From positions 157,137,582 through 157,201,581 of the forward strand of contig NC_073692.1 in assembly GCF_029784155.1 (NCBI RefSeq): a DNA stretch of 64,000 bases, read 5' to 3'. Position 1 is the stretch's first letter. The number at the start of each line of letters is the position of its first letter. A program made the translations under genes and the position numbers. This stretch comes from Uranotaenia lowii (taxonomy: Eukaryota; Arthropoda; Insecta; Diptera; Culicidae). Below, one piece after another: positions 45,951 through 57,539 of the stretch. The notes below the pieces were generated by a model. It worked only from the letters and a program-made list of their open reading frames with translations, made no database searches and was not told the DNA's origin.

Positions 45951-48900
45951 AAAAGTTGAAGTAAAGATGAGAAATATAAAATAAAATGTGGTTCAAGTTT
46001 GAAAAATAAATATAAAATATTAATAAAAAAAGGGAGTTGAAAATCACGAATAAAAATAAAATTAACAATGAAAAAAAAGGTAGTACGTATTGAAAGAAGG
46101 AGTTTTACTGAGAATGGAAACGGGAAAATAAGAATAACCAGATTTCAAAAGCAAAAATGAAAAGAATGAAAGATAACTATAAAAGAACAGAAAATCAGCG
46201 AAAGAAAAATTTGGTTAGTGAGAAGATGAGAGGATTGAGAAAAAAGTGCAAGATGAAGTAAAAAAAACATTAAACAAGAGCTGGATGCTGAGACTACAGA
46301 AAAAATGACAGAATTTGAAAATCAGAAAATAATTCAAAATTATTGGAGTAGAGTCTGAAAAGGAAAGTAGAAGAAATGAAGATAAGATGAGAAGACAAAA
46401 GAATGGAAGAAAGGTGGGAGAGATGACGTAATGAGGATTAGAGGATAAAATATTGAGACGGGATGTCATGGGCAAACACATTGATAAATTGGTAAAATAA
46501 TAATAATTGAGAAAAAGGAATTACATAAATAGAAGGGCCACGACAATTGGAAGTTGGGTATTGAGACGACGAAGAGTAACCGGAATTCTAAATGAGAAAA
46601 TGATGAGATTAAAAGAGGACGATTTAAGAACAGAAGGATGGTAAAAGAAAAGTTTAAAAATTAAAAGATGTGAGGCTGGAGAGAAAAGTGAGAGAAAGGA
46701 TGATAAGTTGTGAATATGTGAAGTTAAACGAGAAATACGAAACGATAAATAAAAATAAATAAATAAAAAAAGAGATAGGAAGATCGAAGCATTAGATAAT
46801 AAAGATCAGAGCTCAGACGACTAAAAGATGGCAGGATTTGAAATTGAGCAAATGGAAAGAATGATAAATATAATGAGAGGCTGGAGAGAAAATCGGAAGA
46901 AAATATGACAAGATGTGAGGACAAGAAGATCAGAAGTGTGATGGGAAAGTGAAGAAATTGAAGAGTTGACGAAAAGAGAATAATAAGACGAGATATTGAG
47001 CTGGTAGAGATAGTATTATTCATTGACTTTGATTGGCTTATGAGATAAATTGATTAATAAAAAAAATAACTAATAAAGAAATAAAATAATTAAATAAAAA
47101 AAAGCTCACGACAAGAAGAAGTTGGGTATTGAGATGGCGAAAAGTAACCGAACTTTAAAATCAGAAAATGAAAAGATTGAAAGATGTCAATATAAGTATA
47201 GAAAACTAGTGAAAGAAAAATTTGGTAATTGGAAGAGAACTGACTAAGAAAGGTTAGAGAGAAAAGTGGATGACAAGATGAAAGGATGAAAAGATGTGAA
47301 TTGAAACGGGAGAGATGAAAAAAGAAAAGGGAAATTATATGGGAAAGTTTAAAACGGAAGAAATAAGAACATTGAAACATAAGATAATAGGGATGAAAGC
47401 TGGTTGCTGGGACTATAAAAAGGTATTAGGACTTGAAAAAAATTTAAAGATAAGAACTATACGATGAGAGGCTGGATAGAAAAGTAGAAGAAAAGATAAT
47501 AACATGAGAAAACAGGAAGATGGGAAAGGTGATGGTAGAAATGAAACTATGAGAATCCTATACGGCTTTAAGGAAAAGAAGTTAAGCTGGTGAGATGACG
47601 AAAAGAGGCTGATAAGATCAGATTTTGAGGCTGTATAAAAGGTATTATTCATTAACCTTGTTAAGCTCATGAGCAAATGAATTGATCAAGAAGATAGTTA
47701 GTGCCTAGAAGTACAAAAGATAAATAAACAGAGAACGACAATGAAAAGATGGGCATTAAGGAGACGAAGAATATCTGGATTCCAAAATGAGAAGGTGGAA
47801 GGATTGAAGCTGGGCACTAGAAAAATGAAAAGTTAGTGAAGGAGAAGTTTGGAAGGAAGTTACGGGAAGGATGCAACGATGATTTTTTTCAATTCAATAA
47901 GAGAGGTTGAAACACAAGAGATAGGAAGATGAAAGGATTGGATAATAAAGATCAAAGCTGGGTGCTGAGACGAAAAAAAAGAAGACAGGATTTGAAAAAA
48001 AAATTGAAAGATAAAAATTATAAATAAGAGTCTTTAAAAAAAAGTGAATGATAAAGAGGATAGTTAGATGAATTATTAAGACGGTATAAATAGTATTATT
48101 CATTGACTTTGCTAAGTTTATGAGCAAAAAAAAATAGATTAAATAAAAACAAGTAATTAAGAAAAATTATTGAATAAATAAAAAGGTCACGAAAGAAGAA
48201 GCTGGGTATTGAGTGTGAAAAGTAACTGGACTTCAAAAGATTGAAAGATGACGATATGAGAAAAAAAAAAACTAGTGAATAAACAAAATTTGGAATATGA
48301 AAGGCTAAGGAGAATAGTGGAAGAAAAGATGGTAGGTTGAAAAGATGTGAATTGAGACGGGAGATATGAAACGAATAAAAAATAAGAGAGGTTAAAACAG
48401 AAGAAAGAAGTAGGTAATGAAGATATAAAAAAGTCAAATAAAAAAAAGGCAGAATGGAGGGATAAAAAAGAGAAATGTAGAAGAATAGATGATAGGATGA
48501 GAAGACTAGAAGAATAGAAGATGAGATATGTGGTGAGAAAAATAAAACGATGAGAAACTGAAACAACTTAAAAAAAAATAGTTAACCTGGAAAGATGAAG
48601 TAAAGGGGATAATAATAATAAGGTGTAAAATTGAGACGGTATAAAAAGTATTATTAATTGACCTTGTTAAGCTCAGAAGCAAGTGAATTTATATATAAAA
48701 AATAAAATAAAATAACACCAAGATATTAAAAAAATAAACAAAAAGGTCACGACAATAAGAAGCTGGGTTTTGAGACGACCAAAAAATAACCGGATTTCAA
48801 AATGAGTGAAAGAAAAGATTTAAAGGTGACAAAAAAAAACAGAAATTTAGCGAAAAAAGAATTTGGATATTAAAAAGTGAGAGGATGTAAAGAGAAGTGG

Positions 48901-49090
48901 AAGAAAAGATTATAGGATGAGAAGATTAAGGGGAAAGGCGATTAAATAAGAGAGGTTGAAACAAAAGAGATAAGAAAATAAAATATAGATAATAAAGATC
49001 CAAACTGGGTGCTGAAACGACAAAAAGATGAAAGGATTTGAAAATCAGAGGATGGAAGGATAGAAGGTTGCAAGTAGGTTGGCTGGGTTG
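45951..49090. repeat. purine-rich ~555-bp degenerate tandem array
   Basis: The plus strand is strongly A/G-rich. GGTCACGACAA...GAAG(C/T)TGGGTATTGAGA recurs near 46,537, 47,103, 48,185 and 48,745, and TATTATTCATTGACTTTG recurs near 47,008, 47,643, 48,091 and 48,648, so units range from about 450 to 635 bp. All are diverged. No coding frame on the plus strand; the minus-strand frames are Phe/Ser/Leu-rich artefacts of composition. Confidence 0.75.
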
Positions 49091-49639
49091 ACCAAAATTA
49101 TGTCTAAAAGATTGAGTTTTTTTTATTCTTAAATGTTAACCCCAGGTTCGATTATTAGTCGAAAATCATGGTCCTTATTTTAATCTGAATTCGACATGCG
49201 AATTCTTTTTTTATAGTTGGCCTCTGAAAAAAAAATGTGAAGTCATAATGCATAATAAATGTGTGAATGTGGATGGGCAACTTAAGAATTCGGAGACCTA
49301 ATTATTGTACGAGAGGCGAAAAAAAAAAAGAATCCGTCATGTTGATCTAAAAATAAAAATTTGAGGTATTAATATTTGTACAATATTTTGCATAGCTTCG
49401 CGGACATATCTAACGATTGCTTCTCGTTTCACGTGAAAAAATTAAGAGAGCGGACTGAGACTGAGCAATTTCGGATCGGTAATGAAACCCATGATTATTC
49501 ACTCTTAGTTTTATTTTTTCCTAGATAAAATTTAATACAACTAGTTAATTGGAATGCTATTTATTGCAAATAGATCGGAAATAAATCAAAAAATCTGATA
49601 AGATTAGATTTGTGTAATTTTAAAATTGTGATTGACGCC

Positions 49640-49663
49640 GGAGAGTGTAGAGGCGGAGGCGAA
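49640..49663 (+). promoter_or_regulatory. polypurine tract
   Basis: GGAGAGTGTAGAGGCGGAGG then CGAA directly abuts the 3'LTR. A purine run just upstream of the right LTR is the expected plus-strand primer. Confidence 0.6.
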
Positions 49664-50028
49664 TGTAGGGAATAAAGCTAGATAAAATACTTTAAAGAAA
49701 AACGAATCTGAAAATGTATTAACATTATAAGATTGACATCCCTATTCGTGCCTATTTCCTTCGGTTTACAAAGAGAGGGAGCACGAGAAACAAACGGACT
49801 CACGGACTGGGTGCCCTTTCGAGAGTACATTATGTTGAAAAGGAGAAGAAGAGACGAGTCTATTCCAGAAGAGAGAAGGAAAAATTAATGTATGGTGAGA
49901 ACGAGAAACTTGGTTGGAAATCAGTTTACAGACTAATTTTGTGTGCATCGGATCGCGTCAGTTTCGCGCAAATAAAAGTTCCGAATAATTAAAAAGAAAA
50001 TGGCGATGGTTTTCATTCGGTCTCGACA
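49664..50028 (+). repeat. 3' LTR of the LARD-like element
   Basis: Differs from the 5'LTR at two sites (GGTTTACAA for GGTTCACAA; TATGGTGAG for TATGTTGAG). The near identity points to a recent insertion. Confidence 0.82.
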
Positions 50029-50029
50029 A

Positions 50030-50511
50030 TTTCCCTTTAATTTTTTCGATAGTCCGTAGAAAATCCGTAGATTTCGAGCATCGATCCTGTAGATCCGTAG
50101 AAGTTTTTTAAATCCGAAGAAGAATATAGGTTTAAGAAGATAGTTTGGTTGAAAATGGGAAACGTGGTAGGAAAGCATCAAGTTCTCAAAAAGGGAAGAA
50201 GAAAGAAGAAGTTTCTGAAACTTCGTCGATAAAAATAGAGCACGAGAGAGCGTTGACAGTACCCCAGCGGCTAGTTGGCCGATTCTGCGACCAAGATCAA
50301 AGAAGACCAAACAATAATAATGATTCAAATTTTAGGTGGCATGCTCGGCGGAATGGAGCACTAGAGAGAAATTTATTTATATAGAATATGAAAGCAAGGT
50401 GGATAGATAGGCATTTTTGTGCCAATAGAAGAAAGCCTAATAGGTGTTGAAATTTTAAGCTTGAGGGCATGTTGATGAAAAGCTCCCATGAATTGTACCG
50501 CCTTGGCTCTA
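50030..50511. other. right flank of the LARD-like element
   Basis: Contains repeated TCCGTAGA words and one 79-codon plus-strand frame (50,145-50,384), basic and Ser-rich, with no recognised domain. Not called as a gene. Confidence 0.35.
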
Positions 50512-50921
50512 CATCAGCTACCTATAGAAACTATAATTTTATATAGTCTGGCAAAGAGAATGACGGGAGCCAATCGAACTGTCATTCGCGGAGACCAATC
50601 GAGTAAACTTTCTAAATATCGGAAAATCGTGGTTGAAGTATTGTTATCCACAAAGCTTTTAAGGAGCATTAACTAAAGTTATTCAGCATAATTTTCCCTA
50701 TTTTTGTCGTCTATAGATCATAATGATTGAAATAGTTTTCAAAAGCGATTTTGAGTTGAAGAAATTTACGAATCTGAGAAACTATTTTTAAATTTTGCTA
50801 CTGAGGAGCTTAAACATTATCATAGAATTCTCGATGGGCTCCGCGCGAATGACAGTTCGATTGGCTCCCTTCATTATCTTGCCAGACCATATTAAATTTA
50901 TTGTCTATACAGCTACCCATG
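50512..50921. repeat. foldback element
   Basis: The ~90-bp arms 50,512-50,605 and 50,830-50,921 are inverted copies, sharing GGAGCCAATCGAACTGTC and CAGCTACC at the outer ends, around a ~225-bp non-coding loop. Confidence 0.75.
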
Positions 50922-51186
50922 CATAAGATGGTTTCAGATATCCTATAGAGAGCCCGATGGTTTGAGAGCGTGTTTTTTACACACACTTCAAACGATCAAA
51001 AACGTAACAACCCATGAACCTTCTGAGCTACCCAAGTAACCATAAGCACGAAAAACTAGTACCAATTCTGCTCTAATGTCAGACATCAGCTATAGAGCTT
51101 GATCCATCATATTGTGCATCATATTAGCTCTGTGAGCCATATTAAGCGAAATTAACTGCTGCCCTAGTGCAGAAACTAGTATAACC

Positions 51187-52065
51187 TAGGGTTGCCATCC
51201 GTCCCGCAAAAGCGGGACATGTCCCGCTTTTTTGTTGAATGTCCCGCTGTCCCGCTTTTTCCTCAAAATGTCCCGCTTTTTTTTCTTGGAAAACTTTTAC
51301 AAAGTTAACTGACTGACACATTAAAAAAACGAACTTTAGTCTCACTTTTAATTAAATGATGAACAGAAATTTTTCTAATCAACTTTTTTCTCCAAATAAG
51401 CAGCATTTTTCATAGCTTATATAAGACAATACAGAATAAATCAAAAGCTCTTAGCATTACAGTAAGATTCTGATTCAGTTAAATGTTCTTGCAGTACGTA
51501 AGCCAATGTATGAAAAAATATTTTGTTAAAGTTGCCTCCAGATAATTATAAACTATAGAATTTTAGAGATAAACTCTTTCGACGGAATCTTAGTTAAATT
51601 TTCAAATATTGTACACCACCTTTTTTGACTCAATTGTCCTTATATACTTTGATGGATGGAAGTTTTCTTCATGTTTTCAAACTTTTAATCAAATTACCAA
51701 ACAAACTAATTCTATAAAAATTACACAATGGTGTTTAACGCGGTATAAAATCCACCGTTCACATGTACGACTTGAAATATTTTCTCCCATATAACGTGTT
51801 ATTTGCGTGAATCGTGGAAAACAACACGGTGCAAGAATCACTGTAAACTGATGTCATGTAAGAAAAACTGAGCAAAATCAATCTGCCTTAAAAAAAACCT
51901 CAGTGTACTTTCTATGAATAACTTTGGCTGATTGTTAACGTATAAGTTTGGCTACACAATTAGGCTCATTTTAAAATTTTCCTAAATGTCCCGCTTTTTT
52001 CCGCTGTGTCCCGCTTTTTTTTCGTGAAATGTCCCGCTTTTTTCTGAAAGTATCTGGCAAGCCTA
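51187..52065. mobile_element. nonautonomous hAT element with GTCCCGC repeats
   Basis: 879 bp. Termini TAGGGTTGCCA and, inverted, TAGGCTTGCCA; exact 8-bp duplication GTATAACC (51,179-51,186 and 52,066-52,073). ATGTCCCGCTTTTTT words are repeated three to five times just inside both ends. The interior has no transposase. Confidence 0.85.
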
Positions 52066-52075
52066 GTATAACCCT

Positions 52076-52470
52076 ATAAAAGCACTGTATTTGCATTGGC
52101 TGATGAAAGGATTTTTTTTGGTTTCATTTTTCTGCCATGATTTTGTTTATATTCGCTTTTGCGTATTAGGGAATCTCTCAGGTTGAATTTCCTTCTTGAA
52201 TGTTTTTTTTTCGGCTCAAGAAAACCTGGAATTGAACTCATGACATCCATGCCTCGGACATTTTCCAGTAACTCTGCTTGTGGGCAGGTCCGCGATAAAT
52301 CTTCGGAAAAATGCCCTATATAGTAGTTTTATTTGGCTTTTTCGTTCTACCCTTGAAAAAAACCAACAAAACTGGTCGAAACGTCGGGTATTTCAAAAAC
52401 CATTGTATCATTCCCGGTCGAAAACATAAACCTAACCTCAAAAAGCCCTATTTGAATCAAATTTCTTTAG
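52076..52470. other. spacer with a possible SINE trace
   Basis: GAGTTCAATTCCAGG on the minus strand near 52,235 is B-box-like, but no A box was confirmed. No gene. Confidence 0.35.
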
Positions 52471-52477
52471 CTAAACC

Positions 52478-54167
52478 CCCTACATGAGTGTCAAAATATG
52501 CCAAGCAAAATGTTCTTCTCTTAACGAAAAATTCCGAATTCAGGAGTAACAATCTCGACTCAGAGCCTTGAAATCTTATCCCAGGTGAATAATTCTACTA
52601 CAGTTTTGCAAAAAAAATCTAACTTCTTGATAGAAATTTAGTCCCGAGTATCGAATTCCGATAAGATAAGTCTAAACTTACCAAATTGCCCAGACTTTGT
52701 CCAAATTTTTGCACTTTATTTGGAAAATCAAACAAAAGTTTAAAGTGAGACATTAAAATTATGTTGTTTGCGATTAAATTTTTTGAGTAAATTTTATAAA
52801 AATTATTTTAACGATTTTTTTAAAGCTTCAAATATGATATAAAATTTACTGATGCATTTCGATAAAAAAAAGTCAAGCGTTTTTCTTCATGATTTTTATT
52901 TAATAAATTTGATATTGGCGGATATTGAAAAAAAAATCCCGGATTTGCACGGCCCGTATACTTGAGGAAAAATATCTAGAAAGCTTTGGCTAGAATAATT
53001 CCGGATTTTGGGGTTTCAAATTTGATTATGATCAATAAAATACGATGTCTGTGATAAGAATTCGGATTCTGTATCAAATCCAGTTTATTGCTACAGAACT
53101 TCAGTTTGGATCATTATAGAAGAAAAAATCCTGACTCGATTTTCGGTTTTGCATTTCAAACTTTTTTTTCGAGACTTATCCTTTCGGATCATGAAAAAAA
53201 AACTATTTAAAATTACATTCCATTTTTAAGATTTGAAATTTTGATTTTTGATTCTTATACAGAACTGGATATCAAAACAAGGTTTCATGATGATCACGAA
53301 ATATCTGAAATCAAATATGAAATTTCTGGTTGAGAAATCTGATCCAAATTTTCGTCTTTTGGCTCATAATTAGTAAAAATTATTATCTGTAACTAAGATT
53401 CAAAATTCGGAATTCAAATTTCGAACTTAGATTCAAAAGGCAGTTTACAAACATCAATGTGAAAATTTTATCATGAATTTAAACTACATGCGATCGCAGT
53501 TTCATAATTTTGATTCTGGATTCAAAACTAAAATTGTACATTCAATCAGAGTTAGTTTGAAACACAAACCAAAAGAAATAACAGATACAAAATTAAATAT
53601 TTTTTTAGAGAAAACTAGATTTTATTTCTTTAAATTCAACTGAAAACATATTAACTGGTTTTTTGTTAAACATTTTTTATATTGCAGATTCTTTTTAATC
53701 AAAATTTCAAACTTAAATCTAAAATTTTAGTTGACTTACAAGAGTAGAAAATTGATCTGATTTGAACCGCAAACCTTATCTCTCTACTAATTATTCCCAA
53801 ATATTTGATATTTTTTACCAATGCTTCAAATGGTCATGCTTGTGGTGAAAAAAGAACCAGCTTATTACATTCTTATTTAAGAAAATATAAAAAAAAATTT
53901 AAATAAAATCTTCAAATCCTAAATTTTTTTTAAATTTTTTGAAAAAAATGGTTTCTTCTAGGACTTTTTTTTTCGATAGTGAGAAATTTAAATAAATACC
54001 TTGCAATTTCTGTAAAACGACTCAAACCTGACAAATTATGAAGAACCTTTTTTTTTTACTATTCTTTATGTATGCATTGTTCAAGCAAAAATGTTATAGA
54101 ACAAAATATTGTCACCGAGACCACCCCCCCCCCCCCCCCCCTTGAGCCGGTTCTTCTTACGGCCCTG
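52478..54167. mobile_element. nonautonomous hAT element, copy 2
   Basis: The right end is the inverted CAGGGCCGTAAGAAG preceded by a 22-bp C run, as in copy 1. Blocks such as GAGTAACAATCTCGACTC, CAGTTTTGCAAAAAA and ATTTGGAAAATCAAAC follow the order of copy 1 (20,980-22,850). The left terminus is lost. No coding capacity. Confidence 0.65.
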
Positions 54168-54169
54168 AT

Positions 54170-55240
54170 AAAGCTTATTTATAGGCTTCAATAAAACAGA
54201 GTTTTTTTATGGAAGCTTATAAACTAGCCCTTCAAACTACGAAATCAACAATGAAATCAAATTATTATCAACGTTTGGATTCATGATATTGTTCCCAACC
54301 AAATGTTGGTCCTTGAAAAGTACATCGAAATGTTTTGATAAAAATCTCCTGCCGCCCGAGATTTTTGGTGGAGTATATAAATATGCAATAAGCTTAAAAA
54401 GCGCCCTTCAAACTAACGAAATTTTACGCATGAATTGTCAATGCCAATTAATGTTTTTTTTTTTTTCATTAAAAGGTGATTTCAATTAAAGACGTGATTT
54501 TTTTTCGATTTGATACTACTTTATGGCAAAAAATCAGATATTTGTTGAACATAAGTAGTTTTCCGTTGTTAAAATTGTGAATCCAGCAAGATGGCGTTTC
54601 GATTAATCAACCATAAACGTAGCCAGCAACTTTTAGTTTTAAGCTAGTTTCAGAAAATGTTTAAAAGATTTATCCTAGTGTTATACCAGCAGAGCCATTG
54701 CAAGGATAAAATATTATCCCAGTACTTTCCCCGAGTAATCTCTCTCTCCCCAACAAGGCATCTAAGGCCTCGTTAAAAGCTACGGACCACAAAGTTTTAG
54801 ACACTTTATGACCCCCCGAAGAATGCAAACATTTTTTTTCCTTCAATATACCCAAACAGCCAACAGCCTGATCCATATTGCGAAATTTTTAATTTTGAAG
54901 AAATACATTTTCTGTTGTCGCTGGCTTAAAAATAAGCTATCAGGCTATTTCAACGAAAATTTTGGCCACCCATGTTTTAGTAGTTTTAGTCCCCTTGAGC
55001 TACCTTAGTAAGTTTTTCAAATCTGACCGGAACTTGATGCCACTAGTAGCTGTTTTCAAAATGTTTGGTTGAAAATGAAAATGTTCGTTAAGACATGCCT
55101 TGACAAAGGAAGCCTTCGTTGATTTGTCAAGAAAAAAAGGTCATCGACGAGGATCAGCTGAACAGAATGTTTCATTGAATGATATTAACATGGAGCGCAT
55201 TTTTTAATGTCTTATGGGCTGTTGACTTCTCTTTGTTTTA
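54170..55240. other. spacer, no gene seen
   Basis: AT-rich, with no clear frame or repeat end; it lies downstream of gene 6. Confidence 0.4.
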
Positions 55241-55311
55241 GACAATTTTATTAAACCACCATTTGAAACCTTTTTCAATTCTCAACTGAGTCAGTAACAG
55301 GGTACTTATCT

Positions 55312-55922
55312 TCAAATACTCAACGCCTTCCGGATTTTGCCAACAATCTTAACCAGATCCACGATGACGTCGCTAACATTCTTAGCATCAACATTGTTCA
55401 TCTTGTTCAGGTTGCTGACCAGCGTATTTCCAGCAAGGCCAGCCGATTTGATATAGCCAGCCGTAGCTGTCTTGAAGTTAGTCAACGACTTAGTCTTGAG
55501 AGCTGCGGCCAGGTCGGTACCAAGCTTGCAGGTAGCATCCGAGAGGGTCTTAACGTTGGCACCGAGCGCAGCTGCCTGAGCGTCATTGCTCACCGCCATC
55601 AGCTCATCCCAGGCACCATAGATCGTTTCATTCAGGACCACAACGGATTCTCCAACCTCCTCACAGAGCTTGGCCACAGATGAACCGGCCAGTTTCCGAA
55701 TGGGTTTTTCATTGTTATCCAAAATGTTGCCCACCTGGAAAGCGCACTTTTCAAAGGCCTTGAACGTCGTTTCCAGTTGAGCGGCCTGGGGCTTCGAAAC
55801 AGCGGCCAAAGTCACCTGAAATTTTAAAAATTATTTAGGTATTGGCTCCTACAAATCGAACATGTTATTGTACTTACCGAGGCAAAGGCGAGACACAAAC
55901 CGGAATACAGGACGAACTTCAT
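55312..55922 (-). CDS. small secreted helical protein (gene 6)
   Basis: Exon 1 is 55,878-55,922 (MKFVLYSGLCLAFAS), donor GTAAGT; exon 2 is 55,312-55,815, phase 0; product 182 residues. It is the most diverged of the four close paralogues but keeps the exact exon lengths, the start VTLAAVSKPQ, the NETIYGAWD motif, the SDATCKL motif and the YIKSAGLAGNTLVSNLNK region. Mature cysteines: KCAF, LCEEV and ATCKL. AATAAA at 55,247-55,252, TATA at 55,985-55,990. Nineteen kilobases of repeats, including the whole LARD-like element, separate it from gene 5. Probably secreted; function unknown. Confidence 0.86.
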
Positions 55923-55951
55923 CTTGAGACTTTCCTTCAGAGGCAGAACTC

Positions 55952-55990
55952 AGCTAAGTAAAGGTATCGCCGAGTTGAGGTGAATTTATA
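55952..55990 (-). promoter_or_regulatory. TATA box and shared 5'UTR motif, gene 6
   Basis: GGTATAAATTCACC (TATA at 55,990-55,985) followed by CCTTTACTTAGC (55,964-55,952), the same pair as in genes 3, 4 and 5. Confidence 0.6.
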
Positions 55991-55999
55991 CCGGTGTGG

Positions 56000-56810
56000 T
56001 AGACCACCTGGTAATACCAGATCAGTTTGTCAATATTGATTTTAATCAAAATATGTATTGATTTGAAAAAAAAAATGGTTCTATTACATTTGTATCCAGC
56101 AGCATTTGTCCAAACAAATCGCATGATGTTCCAGTTATTCGAGCGTCATAAATGACATAACATATTTTCTACCAAACATGTGCTCGCCAAGCATGGCCCA
56201 TATTTTCGTTGATTTATTTCGTAATAAGTCGTTCAACCGGTGCTTCTCAACGTTGAGAATGTCAACAAATAGGGGAAAATATATGACAAATCCACAAAAA
56301 TACGCTCAATTTAGCCATGAATATGGCTGTCTGGTTCTAATCAGTAAACTTAATTAAATCAGGTTGAAATTGACGTGTTATACAAAAAGAATACATGGCT
56401 AGTTTAGCTTTTAGCATAGTCAACTATTTCAACCCTGCTGATTCAAATATGCACTGATTTTCCTCTGAGCATGAGATCCAGCAGCTTCAGAATCAAAATT
56501 TGTTATTTTACCTCGTGAAGACATGTTTGGCAATGGAAATGACAAAGTTTATCTCTTGTGATCAACCTTGCACAATAAATTGCAAGTGTGGTCAAACCAT
56601 ATATTAGAGACATAGATGAAGAACAAACAAAATGAATTTTGATCCAACCAACCTCAATTACATAGCTAAATCAACCATGCATCGTTACGACTAAACAATC
56701 ATCAGTCATCAAATATGTAAAAACAAAATCATATTGGCAAAGGATTTCACACAAGATAAGTGCTGTTAAAGTACAGATAAATGAAAGAAACATAAAAACT
56801 AAATAGAAAA
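56000..56810. other. spacer between genes 6 and 7
   Basis: No gene. It begins with upstream flank resembling those of genes 3-5 (GTCAATATTGATTTT; CAGCAGCATTTGTCCAAAC). Confidence 0.45.
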
Positions 56811-56842
56811 CCTTTTATTGTTTATTGATTCCGAAACATCAT

Positions 56843-57465
56843 TCATCCAGAGGCTTGAATCGCCAGAAAGTTACCTTTCAGCTGAACAATAGCATCGTTT
56901 AGGCTCCTGCAGGCAGTTCCGCCGCTCTGGACCAAAATGGTCTGAATGGCTTCCACAATGGGTTCCACACTCGCGATGAACCTATTGAGGGCATCCTGAA
57001 CATTCAGCGGAGATCCCTCGGCAAATGAGACACTCAGCGATGCGGTCAAGGTGTCGGACAAGACAGTGAGCTCGTTCATCGCTGCTATGAGCTGTTTTCT
57101 GGAAGCCTTGCTGAGTTCGGCCTGGATGGCATCGGAACTGTACGAAACCTGGGAGACGAAGGCGAGCAAGTTTGCCCGAGTGGTTTTAAGGGCCGTTACC
57201 AAGGTCGGATTTCCTTGGGCAATTATAAAATCCTTATTCTTTAGGACAATTTGGACAGCCTTTTTATCTGCTAAGGCAAGATTTGTGAAGGACGTCAGCA
57301 GTGGGGACTGGGCAGCTTGGCTGCACGAAACCTGAAAAGCAAATTGCAGGAAACAATCTCAATGTCAATTTTTTTCTTCGAGCAATCATTTCTGCTGATA
57401 ATTTTAATTTATTTTGAGTTACTTACCACCAAGAGGCAGAATCCGATGAACAACAGGCACTTCAT
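56843..57465 (-). CDS. small secreted helical protein (gene 7)
   Basis: Exon 1 is 57,427-57,465 (13 codons, MKCLLFIGFCLLV), donor GTAAGT; exon 2 is 56,843-57,331, acceptor CTTTTCAG, phase 0; 175 residues. The signal peptide ends near VSCSQA. The mature chain is mainly helical, rich in Ala, Leu, Ser and Val, with a cysteine near its start (SCSQ) and one near the end (TACRSL). The layout matches the others, but the sequence is clearly diverged and the intron falls two codons earlier, so it is a distant relative at best. Two AATAAA signals (56,814-56,819, 56,821-56,826). TATA at 57,525-57,530 with CCAGTT ~20 nt downstream. Function unknown. Confidence 0.78.
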
Positions 57466-57539
57466 TATGATGTTGTTGTTTTAACCTCTCGAGCGATTTA
57501 AAACTGGTGAAGTTTATAACCGTATTTATATATCTGAAG

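Larger units (their letters stand above)
40861..50028 (+). mobile_element. LARD-like nonautonomous LTR retrotransposon
   Basis: Two 365-bp direct repeats (40,861-41,225 and 49,664-50,028), each TGTAGGG...CTCGACA, differ at only two positions. A primer-binding-like site follows the first and a purine tract precedes the second, fixing the plus-strand orientation. The 8.4 kb interior has no gag, protease, RT or integrase. It consists of a 1.5 kb leader, a 3.2 kb 43-bp tandem array, a 3.1 kb purine-rich array and a 0.6 kb 3' part. A long, protein-free interior between near-identical LTRs fits a LARD, which would need an autonomous relative for movement. No target duplication was found (GTCAG left, AATTT right), the main weakness of the call. 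Confidence 0.75.

Noticed and set aside
46215..48566. Phe/Ser/Leu-rich minus-strand frames (60-156 codons) resembling membrane proteins
   Set aside because: They are antisense to an A/G-rich tandem array; the composition alone produces TTT/TCT/CTT codons. They do not align between units.
50145..50384. 79-codon basic, Ser-rich frame right of the LARD-like element
   Set aside because: Considered as a gag remnant, but there is no zinc knuckle, capsid motif or continuation; composition could explain it.
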